Shown: in pieces, positions 34,249 through 43,044 of the stretch
Numbering within the stretch: position 1 is the first letter of the stretch
How the letters are laid out: every line of letters begins with the position of its first letter
Origin: Rhodospirillum sp.
Lineage (GTDB): Bacteria; Pseudomonadota; Alphaproteobacteria; Dongiales; Dongiaceae
Direction of reading: 5' to 3'
DNA: 64,000 bases
Assembly (NCBI GenBank): GCA_013822765.1
Contig: PNKY01000001.1
Span: 620,001 to 684,000 of the forward strand
The notes under the pieces: model-generated
The model's database searches: none
The model's input: the letters and a program-made list of their open reading frames with translations, nothing else
Told to the model about the DNA's origin: nothing
Position numbers and translations under genes: made by a program

Positions 34249-34914
34249 GTGGACGTGACCCAGGCCCCCGCCGCCGATCCCACTGCCTTCATCCTGGCCC
34301 AGACCGTAGTCGCCACGCCGCCGCTGGTGCCGGAGATCAAGCTGCATCTCGCGACCGAAATCACGCCGATCTGGGAAGCGACCGAAGCGACCCTGACACA
34401 GATGAACCTGCCGCCGCCCTATTGGGCCTTCGCCTGGGCCGGCGGCCAGGCGCTGACGCGCTTCCTGATCGATCACCCCGACTGGGTGCAGGGCAAGCGC
34501 GTGCTGGACTTCGCCGCCGGCAGCGGGCTCTCCGGCATTGGCGCCGCCAAGGCCGGCGCGGCGCTGATCCAGGCGGCCGAGATCGACGACTTCGCCATTG
34601 CCGCCATCGCGCTGAATGCCCGCATCAACAACGTGGCCATCGACCTGGTGCGCGAAGATCTGATCGGCGTCGAGCCGCGCTGGGATGTCGTGCTGGCAGG
34701 CGACGTCTGCTACGAGCGCCCGATGGCGGAGCGCGTCATCGCCTGGTTCCGCGCGCTCGCCGGCCGCGGCGTCGCCATCCTGATGGGTGATCCCGGCCGC
34801 GCCTACCTGCCGCAATCGGGCCTGCTCGAGCTCGCTCGCTATCAGGTGCCGACCAGCCTCGAGCTGGAAGACCGCACTCAGCGCGAGACTATTGTCTGGC
34901 GCCTGATGCCGTGA
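34249..34914 (+). CDS. Class I SAM-dependent methyltransferase (ETFB lysine methyltransferase/PrmA-like)
   Basis: 221 residues from a GTG. Motif I VLDFAAGSGLSGIGAAKAGA, the acidic end of strand two in AAEIDDFAIAAIALNARIN, and DVVLAGDVCYERP match class I methyltransferases close to the ETFB lysine methyltransferase/nicotinamide N-methylase-like group. PPPYWAFAWAGGQALTRF upstream of motif I is characteristic of that group. A protein-lysine substrate is likely but not shown. It follows ubiA by 4 bp, so probably co-transcribed. Confidence 0.85.
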   Translation: MDVTQAPAADPTAFILAQTVVATPPLVPEIKLHLATEITPIWEATEATLTQMNLPPPYWAFAWAGGQALTRFLIDHPDWVQGKRVLDFAAGSGLSGIGAAKAGAALIQAAEIDDFAIAAIALNARINNVAIDLVREDLIGVEPRWDVVLAGDVCYERPMAERVIAWFRALAGRGVAILMGDPGRAYLPQSGLLELARYQVPTSLELEDRTQRETIVWRLMP

Positions 34915-35173
34915 AGATTTTTTCTGGCTTGATCCTTCTCATCCTTTTCTCGCACGCGAAAAGCGCGCTAGACTGAGTTGTCTTCGACCGCGCTTTCGTA
35001 GTGGCTGCTGGTGGCCAATATACCCGACGAGCGTGTCGACTTGACGGAGACCGTCTTCGTTTTGCGGCAATAACAGCCCGGCATTCCAAAGGACCGGGCT
35101 GGAGTCCCTGTGCGTGCACGCCCATGCGTGTCCGCGCGACCTGCTAGCCCCAAGTGAACCAGTCGGAGGGATC

Positions 35174-35641
35174 ATGGCTTTCACACTCAAGATCAATGGA
35201 GCGGACCACACCGTCGATGTCGACGGCGAGACGCCGCTACTCTGGACATTGCGCGACGTGCTCGGCATGACCGGCACCAAGTTCGGCTGCGGCCAGGCTT
35301 TGTGCGGCGCCTGCACCGTGCATCTCGACGGCACCGCGGTGCGCTCGTGCCAGACCGCCGTGCAGGATGCGGTCGGCATGGAGGTCACCACCATCGAAGG
35401 CCTGTCGCCGGACGGCAATCATCCGGTGCAGGTCGCCTGGCGGGAGGCCAACGTGCCGCAATGCGGCTATTGCCAGGGCGGCCAGATCATGCAGGCCGCC
35501 TCGCTGCTGAAGGACACGCCGAACCCGACCGACGACGACATCGATTCGGCGATGAGCGGCAATATCTGCCGCTGCGGAACCTATCCGCGCATTCGCGCCG
35601 CCATCAAGGCGGCCGCTACCAAAGTGGCAGGTGCACAATGA
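35174..35641 (+). CDS. Isoquinoline 1-oxidoreductase-type iron-sulfur (alpha) subunit
   Basis: 155 residues, a xanthine-oxidase-family small subunit. Plant-type ferredoxin cysteines are at 39, 44, 47 and 59 (CGQALCGAC ... C). The second [2Fe-2S] domain has cysteines at 97, 100, 132 and 134 (CGYC ... CRC). Electrons pass from the molybdenum cofactor in the partner subunit through these clusters. A strong GGAGGG site precedes the ATG, and the stop overlaps the large-subunit start by 4 nt. The group oxidises N-heterocycles or aldehydes; the true substrate is unknown. Confidence 0.92.
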   Translation: MAFTLKINGADHTVDVDGETPLLWTLRDVLGMTGTKFGCGQALCGACTVHLDGTAVRSCQTAVQDAVGMEVTTIEGLSPDGNHPVQVAWREANVPQCGYCQGGQIMQAASLLKDTPNPTDDDIDSAMSGNICRCGTYPRIRAAIKAAATKVAGAQ

Positions 35642-37929
35642 AATACGATGACATCCTTGGCGCACCGATCGCCAACGTCAGCCGCCGCGCGTTCCTGACC
35701 GGGATCGCGGCCGGCAGCCTCATCCTCAGCGTCGGCCTGCCCGCGCATGCGGCGGAAGAGAAGTATGCCGGCGATGCCATGGCCAACGGCCTGCGCGAGG
35801 ATCCCAAGGTCTTCATCGCCATCGCCGAAGACGGCACCGTCACCGTGCTGTGCCATCGCTCCGAGATGGGCCAGGGCGTGCGCACCAGCTGGCCGCTGGT
35901 GGTGGCCGACGAGCTGGAAGCCGACTGGGCCAAGATGAAGGTCGCGCAAGCGCAAGGTGACGAGCCGAAGTTCGGCAACCAGGACACCGATGGCTCGCGC
36001 AGCATGCGCCATCACTTCATGACCCTGCGCCGCATGGGCGCCGCCGCGCGCCAGATGCTGGAGCAAGCGGCCGCCACGCAATGGGGCGTGCCGGTCACCG
36101 AGGTCGAAGCGGTCAACCACGAGGTCGTTCACAAAGGCTCCGACAAGCGCCTGGGCTATGGCGAACTCGCCAAGGCTGCGGCCGACCTGCCGGTGCCGGC
36201 GCGGGAAAGCCTGAAGCTCAAGGATCCGGCGAAGTTCCGCTACATCGGCAAGGGCGAGACGCCCCTGATCGACGGCTTCGACATCACCACCGGCAAGGCG
36301 ATGTACGGCATCGATGCCCAGCTCGACGGCATGGTGTTCGCCGTGGTCGCGCGGCCGCCGGTGCTCGGCAGCAATGTGAAGTCGTTCGACGATGCCGAGA
36401 CGCTGAAGGTGCCGGGCGTGCTCAAGACCGTTGCCATCGACGGCACGCCGGAGCCGGCGGTGTTCCAGCCGCTCGGCGGCGTGGCGGTGGTCGCGACCAA
36501 TACCTGGGCCGCGATGAAGGGCCGCGAGGCGCTGAAGATCGAGTGGACCGACAGCCCGCACAGCTCCTATTCCTCAGAAGCCTACAAGGCGACGCTGGAG
36601 GAAGCCGTGCGCAAGCCCGGCGGCGTGGTCGTGCGCAATGACGGCGACGCTGATAAGGCGCTGGCCGGCGCTGCCAAACGGATCGAGGCGGAATACTACA
36701 TCCCGCATCTCGCGCACGCGACCATGGAGCCGCCGGCGGCGGTGGTGCAGGTGGCCAACGGCAAGTGCGAAGCCTGGTCCTGCGTGCAGTCGCCGCAGGC
36801 CACGCGCGATCACCTGGCGACGCGCCTCGGCATCCCGGCCGAGAACGTGACCGTCAACGTCACGTTGCTTGGTGGCGGCTTCGGCCGCAAGTCCAAGCCG
36901 GACTACGTGGTGGAGGCGGCGCTCGTCTCCAAGGCGATGGACGGCAAGCCGGTGAAGCTGACCTGGACCCGCGAGGACGACATCACCAACGACTACTTCC
37001 ACGCCGTCTCGATGGAACGGCTCGAAGCGGGTTTGGACGATGCAGGCAAGCCGACGTCCTGGCTGCATCGCAGTGCCGCGCCCACCATCATCTCGATCTT
37101 TGCGCCTGACCCGAAGCAGGAGGCTGATTGGGAAATGGCGATGGGGCTGATCGACATGCCGTTCGCCATCCCCAACGTGCGGATCGAGAATCCGCAGGCC
37201 GAGGCGCACACCCGCATCGGCTGGTTCCGCTCGGTCTACAACGTGCCGCACGCCTTTGCGGTGCAGTCCTTCGCCGCCGAGCTGGCGGCGGCGGCCGGTC
37301 GCGACCAGAAGGAGTATCTGCTGGAGCTGATCGGCGCGCCGCGCCAGGTCGACACGCGTGACCTGTCGGTCAAGTGGAACTATGGCGAGGACCCCGGGGT
37401 CTACCTGCTCGACACCAAGCGCCTGCGCGGCGTGGTCGAGACGGCGGCGGAAGCGGCCAACTGGGGTCGCGACATGCCGAAGGGCCGCGCCCTCGGCATC
37501 GCGGCGCACCGCAGCTTCGTCACCTACGTGGCGGCGGTGGTCGAAGCCGACGTCAGCGACAAGGGCGTGCTCACCATCCCGCGCGTCGACATCGCCGTCG
37601 ATTGCGGGCCGCAGATCAACCCCGACCGCATCCGCTCCCAGATGGAAGGCGCGGTCATCATGGGCATCAGCCTCGCGACCTTGGGTGAGATCACGTTCAA
37701 GGACGGGCGGACGGAGCAGACCAACTTCGACGGCTTCGAGGTCACGCGCATCGACGCCGCGCCGAAGGAGATCCACGTCCACATCATGCCGGCCAGCGAC
37801 TACAGCCTGCCGCTCGGCGGCGTCGGCGAACCCGGTGTGCCACCGATCGCCCCGGCGCTGACCAATGCCATCTTCAACGCCACCGGCAAGCGCATCCGCA
37901 ACCTGCCGATCCGCGACCAGCTGGCTTAG
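35638..37929 (+). CDS. Isoquinoline 1-oxidoreductase-type molybdopterin (beta) subunit
   Basis: 763 residues. ATGA overlap with the iron-sulfur subunit. A Tat signal ([19 protein letters not shown]) implies export of the folded complex with its partner hitch-hiking. Molybdenum-cofactor motifs: [37 protein letters not shown], and [17 protein letters not shown] with the catalytic Glu. No FAD subunit is present, as in IorAB-like enzymes that pass electrons to a cytochrome. No coxG or xdhC-like maturation gene lies nearby. It is followed by a strong GC hairpin. Confidence 0.93.
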   Translation: MKYDDILGAPIANVSRRAFLTGIAAGSLILSVGLPAHAAEEKYAGDAMANGLREDPKVFIAIAEDGTVTVLCHRSEMGQGVRTSWPLVVADELEADWAKMKVAQAQGDEPKFGNQDTDGSRSMRHHFMTLRRMGAAARQMLEQAAATQWGVPVTEVEAVNHEVVHKGSDKRLGYGELAKAAADLPVPARESLKLKDPAKFRYIGKGETPLIDGFDITTGKAMYGIDAQLDGMVFAVVARPPVLGSNVKSFDDAETLKVPGVLKTVAIDGTPEPAVFQPLGGVAVVATNTWAAMKGREALKIEWTDSPHSSYSSEAYKATLEEAVRKPGGVVVRNDGDADKALAGAAKRIEAEYYIPHLAHATMEPPAAVVQVANGKCEAWSCVQSPQATRDHLATRLGIPAENVTVNVTLLGGGFGRKSKPDYVVEAALVSKAMDGKPVKLTWTREDDITNDYFHAVSMERLEAGLDDAGKPTSWLHRSAAPTIISIFAPDPKQEADWEMAMGLIDMPFAIPNVRIENPQAEAHTRIGWFRSVYNVPHAFAVQSFAAELAAAAGRDQKEYLLELIGAPRQVDTRDLSVKWNYGEDPGVYLLDTKRLRGVVETAAEAANWGRDMPKGRALGIAAHRSFVTYVAAVVEADVSDKGVLTIPRVDIAVDCGPQINPDRIRSQMEGAVIMGISLATLGEITFKDGRTEQTNFDGFEVTRIDAAPKEIHVHIMPASDYSLPLGGVGEPGVPPIAPALTNAIFNATGKRIRNLPIRDQLA

Positions 37930-37943
37930 TCTTTCCTTCCTTT

Positions 37944-37970
37944 CCCTGCCCCGCATCCAGCGGGGCAGGG
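37944..37970 (+). terminator. GC-rich terminator hairpin after the molybdoenzyme operon
   Basis: CCCTGCCCCGC pairs perfectly with GCGGGGCAGGG over 11 bp around the loop ATCCA, starting 15 bp after the stop codon. The following sequence is pyrimidine-rich but lacks a clean T run, so termination may be partial or the hairpin may protect the mRNA end. Confidence 0.6.
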
Positions 37971-38073
37971 GCTCCTCTCCAGCCCGCTCTGGAAAAGTGT
38001 TCGCCACTGCGCTATCAGAGCGCCAGCCGAAAGCCAGAGAAGAACGTAGGATCGCCGGCTTACCGCTGGCGGC

Positions 38074-38808
38074 ATGAGGGTTGGAATGCACATCGGGACA
38101 GTCTCGGAACTCTGGCGCTATCCGGTGCAGAGCCTGCGGGGCGAACAGCACACCGCGCTCCCATTCACCACCGAAGGCGTCATCGGCGACCGCGGCTACA
38201 GCGTGGTCGACGACACCAACGAAGGCGGCACGGCCGCGCGCCCGCCATGGAAGAACCTGATCGGTTGGCGCGCCCGCTATCTGGCCGAGCCCGTGGCCGG
38301 CGGCGATCTGCCGAAGGTCGAGATCACGTTCGACGACGGCACGCAGATGATCTCCGACGACGCGCGGCTCGATGGCGCGATCTCTGAGCGCCTCGGCCGG
38401 CGCGGGCGGCTGGCGGTGACCAAGTCGCCTGAGGTGAAGCGGCCGTACGTCGCGTCGCCCTGCCATCTGCTGACCAGTGCGACCCTGAAGGCCTTGAGCG
38501 CCGCCTATCCCAGCGGCCGCTTCGTCTCGCAGCGCTTCCGCCCCAACGTCACGCTCGATTGCGGCGATGCGGTCGGCTTCCTCGAGACCGATTGGATCGG
38601 CCGTTCGCTCACGGTCGGTCCGCTCGCCATGAAGGGCACCGAGCATTGCCTGCGCTGCGCCCTCACCACGCGCCCGCAAGGCGATTTGCCCAAGGACCCC
38701 GGCATCCTCCACACCGCGCAACAGCACAATCAGAATCGCGTCGGCATCTACACCGAGATCGGAGCGGCCGGCGTGCTGCGCATCGGAGACGCCGCAATCC
38801 TCCAATAG
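38074..38808 (+). CDS. MOSC domain protein (mARC/YcbX-like)
   Basis: 244 residues. An N-terminal MOSC_N beta-barrel (LWRYPVQSLRGEQ, GDRGYSVVD) leads into the MOSC domain with FRPNVTLDC and GTEHCLRCALTTRPQGDLPKDP. The Cys in LRCALTT is the residue that coordinates molybdenum in the mARC/YcbX group, which reduces N-hydroxylated compounds. Its place after a molybdoenzyme operon fits molybdenum cofactor use. Start 38074, or 38086 at a second ATG; neither has a strong ribosome site. Confidence 0.88.
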   Translation: MRVGMHIGTVSELWRYPVQSLRGEQHTALPFTTEGVIGDRGYSVVDDTNEGGTAARPPWKNLIGWRARYLAEPVAGGDLPKVEITFDDGTQMISDDARLDGAISERLGRRGRLAVTKSPEVKRPYVASPCHLLTSATLKALSAAYPSGRFVSQRFRPNVTLDCGDAVGFLETDWIGRSLTVGPLAMKGTEHCLRCALTTRPQGDLPKDPGILHTAQQHNQNRVGIYTEIGAAGVLRIGDAAILQ

Positions 38809-38820
38809 GAGCCGCCGGCC

Positions 38821-39330
38821 ATGATCGTCCTCGCGCCGTACGATCCGGCTTGGCCGTCGCAATTTTCCGCGGCGCGGGACGAGATTCTTTCGGCATGCGA
38901 CGGCCTCGTGACCGAGGTTCATCACATCGGCAGCACCTCCATCCCGGGCATTGCCGCAAAGCCGATCGTTGACATGATGCCGGTCGTGCGACGCTTCGAG
39001 GATGGCGCCGCTTGCGGCGGCGGCTTGCGAAAGCTTGGCTATGAGTATCGCGGCGAAAATGGCATCGCCGGACGGCACTATTTCGTGCGCGGGGATCCGC
39101 GGTCCCACCAGGCTCACATATACGCCGCGGATCACCGTGAGGTCGAGCGCCACCTGCTGTTCCGCGACTACCTGCGCACGCATCCAGATGAGCGCGCCGC
39201 CTACGAGCACTTGAAGCGCGATCTGGCCGAGCAGTTCACGCACGATGTGCAGGCCTATGCGGGGGCCAAGACTCCCTTCTGCGATCGCATCGTCGGCCTT
39301 GCCCGCGCCGCGGCGCGGGCGCGCAGCTAA
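38821..39330 (+). CDS. GrpB/UPF0157 family nucleotidyltransferase-fold protein
   Basis: 169 residues. Typical GrpB pattern: IVLAPYDPAWPSQF at the N terminus, VHHIGSTSIPGIAAKPIVDM as the nucleotidyltransferase-like GS...D core, and RHLLFRDYLRTHPDERAAYE. The family is structurally a nucleotidyltransferase, but its activity is generally unknown; a dephospho-CoA kinase fusion in other organisms hints at a nucleotide-linked role. It begins 12 bp after the MOSC gene, with GGAG upstream. Confidence 0.9.
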   Translation: MIVLAPYDPAWPSQFSAARDEILSACDGLVTEVHHIGSTSIPGIAAKPIVDMMPVVRRFEDGAACGGGLRKLGYEYRGENGIAGRHYFVRGDPRSHQAHIYAADHREVERHLLFRDYLRTHPDERAAYEHLKRDLAEQFTHDVQAYAGAKTPFCDRIVGLARAAARARS

Positions 39331-39403
39331 TACCTGCCGCGTAGTTGATCGGCCTCACGCCAATAGGAACAGTGCTCCCGCAACGTTGTGCGCGGAGATG
39401 GCC

Positions 39404-39652
39404 ATGGTCCTGGTGCTGGGGAGCGGAAAGAGCGTCACGCGCACAACGCGGCCAGCAGCATCGCGGCTAGCTCGGCCAAAATCTCGCGCCGTCTTACGGC
39501 TGCGCTGGCTCATCCGCTGGCTTTCAGCATGGCGGCGGAATGCGGCCAGCTGGCGGCAGCTTGCAACTCTCAACGACTACTATCTCAGAGACCTTGGGCT
39601 CTCGCGCCATGATTTTCCGCCGAGTTCATCTCCGCCATTCCGCCTATGGTGA
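39404..39652 (+). CDS. DUF1127 small basic protein
   Basis: 82 residues, rich in Arg. The C-terminal half is a clear DUF1127 motif: WLSAWRRNAASWRQLATLND then YYLRDLGLSRHDF. Small DUF1127 proteins are common in Alphaproteobacteria. Some bind RNA and affect RNA turnover and phosphate or carbon metabolism. ATG 39404 is preferred over 39398 because GGAG then lies six bases upstream. It ends just before the LysE start. Confidence 0.82.
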   Translation: MVLVLGSGKSVTRTTRPAASRLARPKSRAVLRLRWLIRWLSAWRRNAASWRQLATLNDYYLRDLGLSRHDFPPSSSPPFRLW

Positions 39653-39657
39653 GCGGC

Positions 39658-40257
39658 ATGAACGAGGGCATCATGCTCGGGCCGCTGCTCCTGTTCTCCT
39701 CCGTCATGTCGCTGACGCCGGGGCCGAACGTCGTCATGGTGACCGCTTCGGCCGCGAACTTCGGCTTCCGCCCGGTCATCCCGCACATGCTGGGCATCAC
39801 GCTCGGCTTCGGCCTGCTGGTGATGGCGGTGGGTCTCGGCCTCGCAGGTTTGTTCCAGGCAGAGCCTCGCCTCCACCTCGCGCTCAAATATCTGGGCGGT
39901 GCCTACCTGCTTTATCTTGCCTGGCGGATCGCGACGGCGAGCGGGTCTGGCGGCGGCACCGCACGCGCGAAGCCGATCGGCTTTGTCGAAGCCGCTCTGT
40001 TCCAGTGCGTCAACCCAAAGGGATGGATATTCGCCATCGGCGCCATCTCGGCCTACACCACGATCGGCGCCAATGCCGTGTGGCAGACCTCGGTGATCGC
40101 CGCTGTGAATGCAGCGACCTGCCTGATCTCGGTCGTGATGTGGGCCGCGTGCGGCACCGTCATCGGGCGCTACCTGGGCAATCCGCGCATTCGCCGGCTT
40201 TTCAATTGGTCGATGGCTGGGCTGCTGGTGCTCTCGCTCGTTCCGGTGTTCTGGTAG
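39658..40257 (+). CDS. LysE family translocator
   Basis: 199 residues with six hydrophobic segments. The LysE/RhtB signature FSSVMSLTPGPNVVMVTASAA is near the N terminus and LFQCVNPKGWIFAIGAIS is in the middle. Members export amino acids such as lysine, threonine or homoserine lactones through the inner membrane. ATG 39658 follows GGTGAG; an ATG at 39646 would overlap the DUF1127 stop. Its end overlaps the end of the convergent XRE regulator gene. Confidence 0.9.
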   Translation: MNEGIMLGPLLLFSSVMSLTPGPNVVMVTASAANFGFRPVIPHMLGITLGFGLLVMAVGLGLAGLFQAEPRLHLALKYLGGAYLLYLAWRIATASGSGGGTARAKPIGFVEAALFQCVNPKGWIFAIGAISAYTTIGANAVWQTSVIAAVNAATCLISVVMWAACGTVIGRYLGNPRIRRLFNWSMAGLLVLSLVPVFW

Positions 40258-41053
40258 CCCCGCGCGCCCAGCTGCGCAGCAGTGTCGCGGTCGCGTCGTC
40301 TATCGGGAAAAAGCTCTCGATGCGCAGCTCCTGGAGCGTGACGTCCTGGGGTGTGCCGAGGGTGGCGATGGTGGTGAAGAGGCGCAGCGCCGTGCCCTGT
40401 TTCTGGAAATGCATGGCAAGCACCGGTCCGCCATCGGCGCCGTTCGAGGGCTGGTTCAGCGCCGTCCGCACGCCGTAATAGGCGGTCAGCCGGTCGAGCA
40501 GTGCCGCGGTCTCCGGCAGTCCGTCCGCCCGCGCATCGGCTTCGACGCTGCGGATGAAGTGGCGCACCACCTGGGTCCAGTTGACGATATATGGCCGCAA
40601 CACGTCGGGCGCCACCAGCGCATCGGCGAGATTGATCGCCGTGCCGGGCGCGATCGGCCCGACCAGGAACTCCACCAGCCGCCCGGCGCCCGCATTGGCG
40701 CGCAGCAGGTTCCAGTGCCGGTCGACCACCACCGCCGGATACGGCTCCTGCTGCGCCAGGATGTAGTCGAGGGCCCGCGTCACCTCGGCCAAGTCGGGCG
40801 CTGCCAGGTCGCGCTGCTGCCACTCCGGCGCGAATCCGGCGGCGAGCAGCAGCGCATTGTGCTGCCGCAGCGGGAGATCGAGCGCGCCGGCCAGGCGGTC
40901 CACCATCTCGCGGCTCGGCGACGCGCGGCCGAGTTCGAGGAAGCTCAAGTGCCGCTGCGAAATGTTCGCGCGCCCGGCCAGCGCGAGCTGGGCCAAGCCG
41001 CGCCGCCCGCGCCAGGTCTTCAGCTGATCGGCAAAGCTCGCATCATTCGGCAT
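40202..41053 (-). CDS. XRE-family regulator with MmyB-like ligand domain
   Basis: 283 residues from ATG 41051-41053 (MPNDASFADQLKTW). The N-terminal helix-turn-helix is at about residues 10-65 (RGLAQLALAGRANISQRHLSFLELGRA). The C-terminal domain, about 100-265, has the MmyB pattern (AVVVDRHWNLLRANAG, HFIRSVEADA), a PAS-like pocket seen to bind fatty acids in some members. It likely regulates a nearby gene, perhaps lysE or itself. The tail overlaps lysE by 56 bp in convergent orientation, so transcription of the two may interfere. Confidence 0.9.
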   Translation of the reverse strand: MPNDASFADQLKTWRGRRGLAQLALAGRANISQRHLSFLELGRASPSREMVDRLAGALDLPLRQHNALLLAAGFAPEWQQRDLAAPDLAEVTRALDYILAQQEPYPAVVVDRHWNLLRANAGAGRLVEFLVGPIAPGTAINLADALVAPDVLRPYIVNWTQVVRHFIRSVEADARADGLPETAALLDRLTAYYGVRTALNQPSNGADGGPVLAMHFQKQGTALRLFTTIATLGTPQDVTLQELRIESFFPIDDATATLLRSWARGATRTPERARAPAAQPSTN

Positions 41054-41204
41054 GACTACCTCGGAGGCAATAGAGCAACGATCGTGTCGATCATGACGCT
41101 GCGACGGGTCGATACCTGACAGGAGCCGGCAATAGCACGGCGCTAGGCGTTGCCATCGTGACGCGTTAAAATCGCTTCGCTGTCCACGCGTCGGGGGTTC
41201 ATAG

Positions 41205-41789
41205 ATGAGGGTGTCTTTGCCGCTTGGCCTGGTGGCCGGACTGGTCACGTGCCTGACAGCATGCGAGCACGCGCAGGCTCCATCCAAGTCGAACGCCATC
41301 TGGCTGATCGAGGACGGCGGCACCGTCATTCACAACCCCTCCGGCATACGGGCGCCTCGGCAAGCGGGCCGGTTTCATTTCATCAACAAGTATGAGGGCG
41401 CGCGGCAGGATCTGGTCGTGCTCTATGCCGTGGGGTCGGAGCCGGGAGGCGTGCGGGTCTATTTCTCCGGCCTGCCGGAATCGGTCAACGAGCCGTGCGA
41501 CGCGATCGTCGGCCGCAGGGCGGAGCGCGTCGATAACGGTGCCGAGTTCGTGCAACGCCTCGGGCCAAGGACCGACCTTGCTCCGCTCTTCGCGGGCATG
41601 GAAACCGGCCGGGCAGCCGTCTACGATTCGAAGGCGGAAGGCTCCGACACGCCGATGCGCTCGGAAATCTACATCCTGTGCGGCGCGGGCGGCTCGTGGA
41701 TCGTCGAGTACCGCGCCGACTACCCGCGCGATGTCGACGGCAGCGGCTGGATCAATGAACTGATCGCCGCCACCGCGCCGCAGTCCTAG
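41205..41789 (+). CDS. Putative lipoprotein, first of a tandem pair
   Basis: 194 residues. The signal ends in lipobox LTAC (Cys20). The body is unknown but shares long blocks with the next gene: QAGRFHFINK, LFAGMETGRAAVYDS, LCGAGGSWIVEYRADYP and SGWINELIAATAP. GGGGG lies upstream of ATG 41205. It is probably an envelope protein with a disulfide between the CD and LCG cysteines. No known family recognised. Confidence 0.8.
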   Translation: MRVSLPLGLVAGLVTCLTACEHAQAPSKSNAIWLIEDGGTVIHNPSGIRAPRQAGRFHFINKYEGARQDLVVLYAVGSEPGGVRVYFSGLPESVNEPCDAIVGRRAERVDNGAEFVQRLGPRTDLAPLFAGMETGRAAVYDSKAEGSDTPMRSEIYILCGAGGSWIVEYRADYPRDVDGSGWINELIAATAPQS

Positions 41790-41872
41790 ATCACATCTGC
41801 GTCAATGCGTTATGAGCGGCCATTGCGGCGCGATAGTGTAGTGGCTCGGGTGTCAAATATGAGGGCCGATGC

Positions 41873-42457
41873 ATGGGGGTGTCGCTGCGACCGGCTGTGT
41901 ATGCCGCTCTCGCCTTCTACTTGTCCGCTTGCTCCCAACCCGCCGCGCCACCACAGTTCGAGCGGGTCTGGAAGAGCGAGAGTGACAAGACGCTCGTTCA
42001 TCGCTCCGGTATTCGTCTGCTTCAGCAGGCCGGCCGGTTCCATCGAATGCGCGAACACCTGGGCGAGATGCAAGACGTTATTGCTCTTTATGTCGCATCC
42101 GAGCCTGGCGAAGTACGAGTCCACTTCTCCGGCAGTGTGCTCAGACCCGCTGGTGAAGCCTGCGACACGAGGATCGATCGGATAGCAAAAGATGAAGATC
42201 GTCCGCGCCGATCGACGAAGCGCATTGAATCCTGGCGGAACCTTACCCCCCTATTTGCGGGCATGGAGACCGGCCGTGCGGCCGCCTATGACTCGGAGAG
42301 ATTCGTGGATGGCGCCTTCCGGCCGTTGCGGTTGGAGGTCTATGTTCTGTGTGGCGCGGGTGGTTCTTGGATCGTGCAGTATCGTGCCGAGTACCCGCCA
42401 GATGTTCAGGGCAGCACCTGGATCAACGAACTGATCGCCGCCACCGCGCCGCTTTAA
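41873..42457 (+). CDS. Putative lipoprotein, second of a tandem pair
   Basis: 194 residues, the same length as its upstream neighbour. Lipobox LSAC at residue 20. Shared blocks with the first copy: QQAGRFHRM, LTPLFAGMETGRAAAYDS, LCGAGGSWIVQYRAEYP and STWINELIAATAP. The middle (RIDRIAKDEDRPRRSTK) has diverged. GAGGG precedes the ATG. The pair arose by tandem duplication, with the C-terminal domain under strongest constraint. Confidence 0.8.
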   Translation: MGVSLRPAVYAALAFYLSACSQPAAPPQFERVWKSESDKTLVHRSGIRLLQQAGRFHRMREHLGEMQDVIALYVASEPGEVRVHFSGSVLRPAGEACDTRIDRIAKDEDRPRRSTKRIESWRNLTPLFAGMETGRAAAYDSERFVDGAFRPLRLEVYVLCGAGGSWIVQYRAEYPPDVQGSTWINELIAATAPL

Positions 42458-43044
42458 ATCATCCGCTTCGCCGCCGCCGCGCTGCCTTCGAGCCAGCCGA
42501 GATAGTGGATCAGCGGCGCACGCCAGGGCAGGTCGATCCTGATGTCGAAGCGGAACCAGCCGTCCTCCTGCGTCTCCTCGGCCCTGAGATGCGGCCACAG
42601 CAGGCGCGGCGTCGGGATGCCGAGCGTGCGCATGCCGACGACGTCGAGGGTGAGCGCGCCGTCCTTGACGCCGGTCTTGAGGTCGAATTCCACCAGCCCG
42701 AAGCTCTCGCGCACGATGCGTGCGCCGGGCGCGGTCGGCAGCAGGCGGGTCTTGATGTCATGTCCGCCGAAGCCGCGCATCCACACCTCGCCCACGCGGT
42801 CGCGCAGCACCGTCACCGACATGCGCGGATAGAAGCCAGCCGGCGGGAAGTGGAAGAACCAGCCGACCAGCCGCGAGAGCAGAGTGGTGCCGCGCGTCAC
42901 CTGGGCGAGGCCGCGCCAGTATCCGATCTGCTCGATGCCGTGCAGGTCGCGCACCGCGCCGCCGAGCCGCTCGAAGCTGCGGCCCATCAGGCCCTTGAGC
43001 AGCCGCCTATCGCGCGGCGGTGCGAAGTCCGACAGGATGGTCAT
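42454..43044 (-). CDS. DUF4166 domain protein
   Basis: 196 residues starting MTILSDFAPPRDRRLL. LMGRSFERLGGAVRDLHG and the beta-rich remainder ending WRAPLIHYLGWLEG fit the DUF4166 pattern, often found attached to or beside short-chain epimerases. No catalytic residues are evident. Its start overlaps the epimerase stop by 38 bp on the same strand, so the two are translated together. The 3' end overlaps the lipoprotein gene by 4 bp in convergent orientation. Confidence 0.78.
   Translation of the reverse strand: MTILSDFAPPRDRRLLKGLMGRSFERLGGAVRDLHGIEQIGYWRGLAQVTRGTTLLSRLVGWFFHFPPAGFYPRMSVTVLRDRVGEVWMRGFGGHDIKTRLLPTAPGARIVRESFGLVEFDLKTGVKDGALTLDVVGMRTLGIPTPRLLWPHLRAEETQEDGWFRFDIRIDLPWRAPLIHYLGWLEGSAAAAKRMI

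Noticed and set aside
36574..39243. 889-codon minus-strand open frame across the molybdoenzyme, MOSC and GrpB genes
   Set aside because: It is antisense to three well-supported genes and its composition (Arg, His, Asp, Gly) is that of a reverse-frame shadow.
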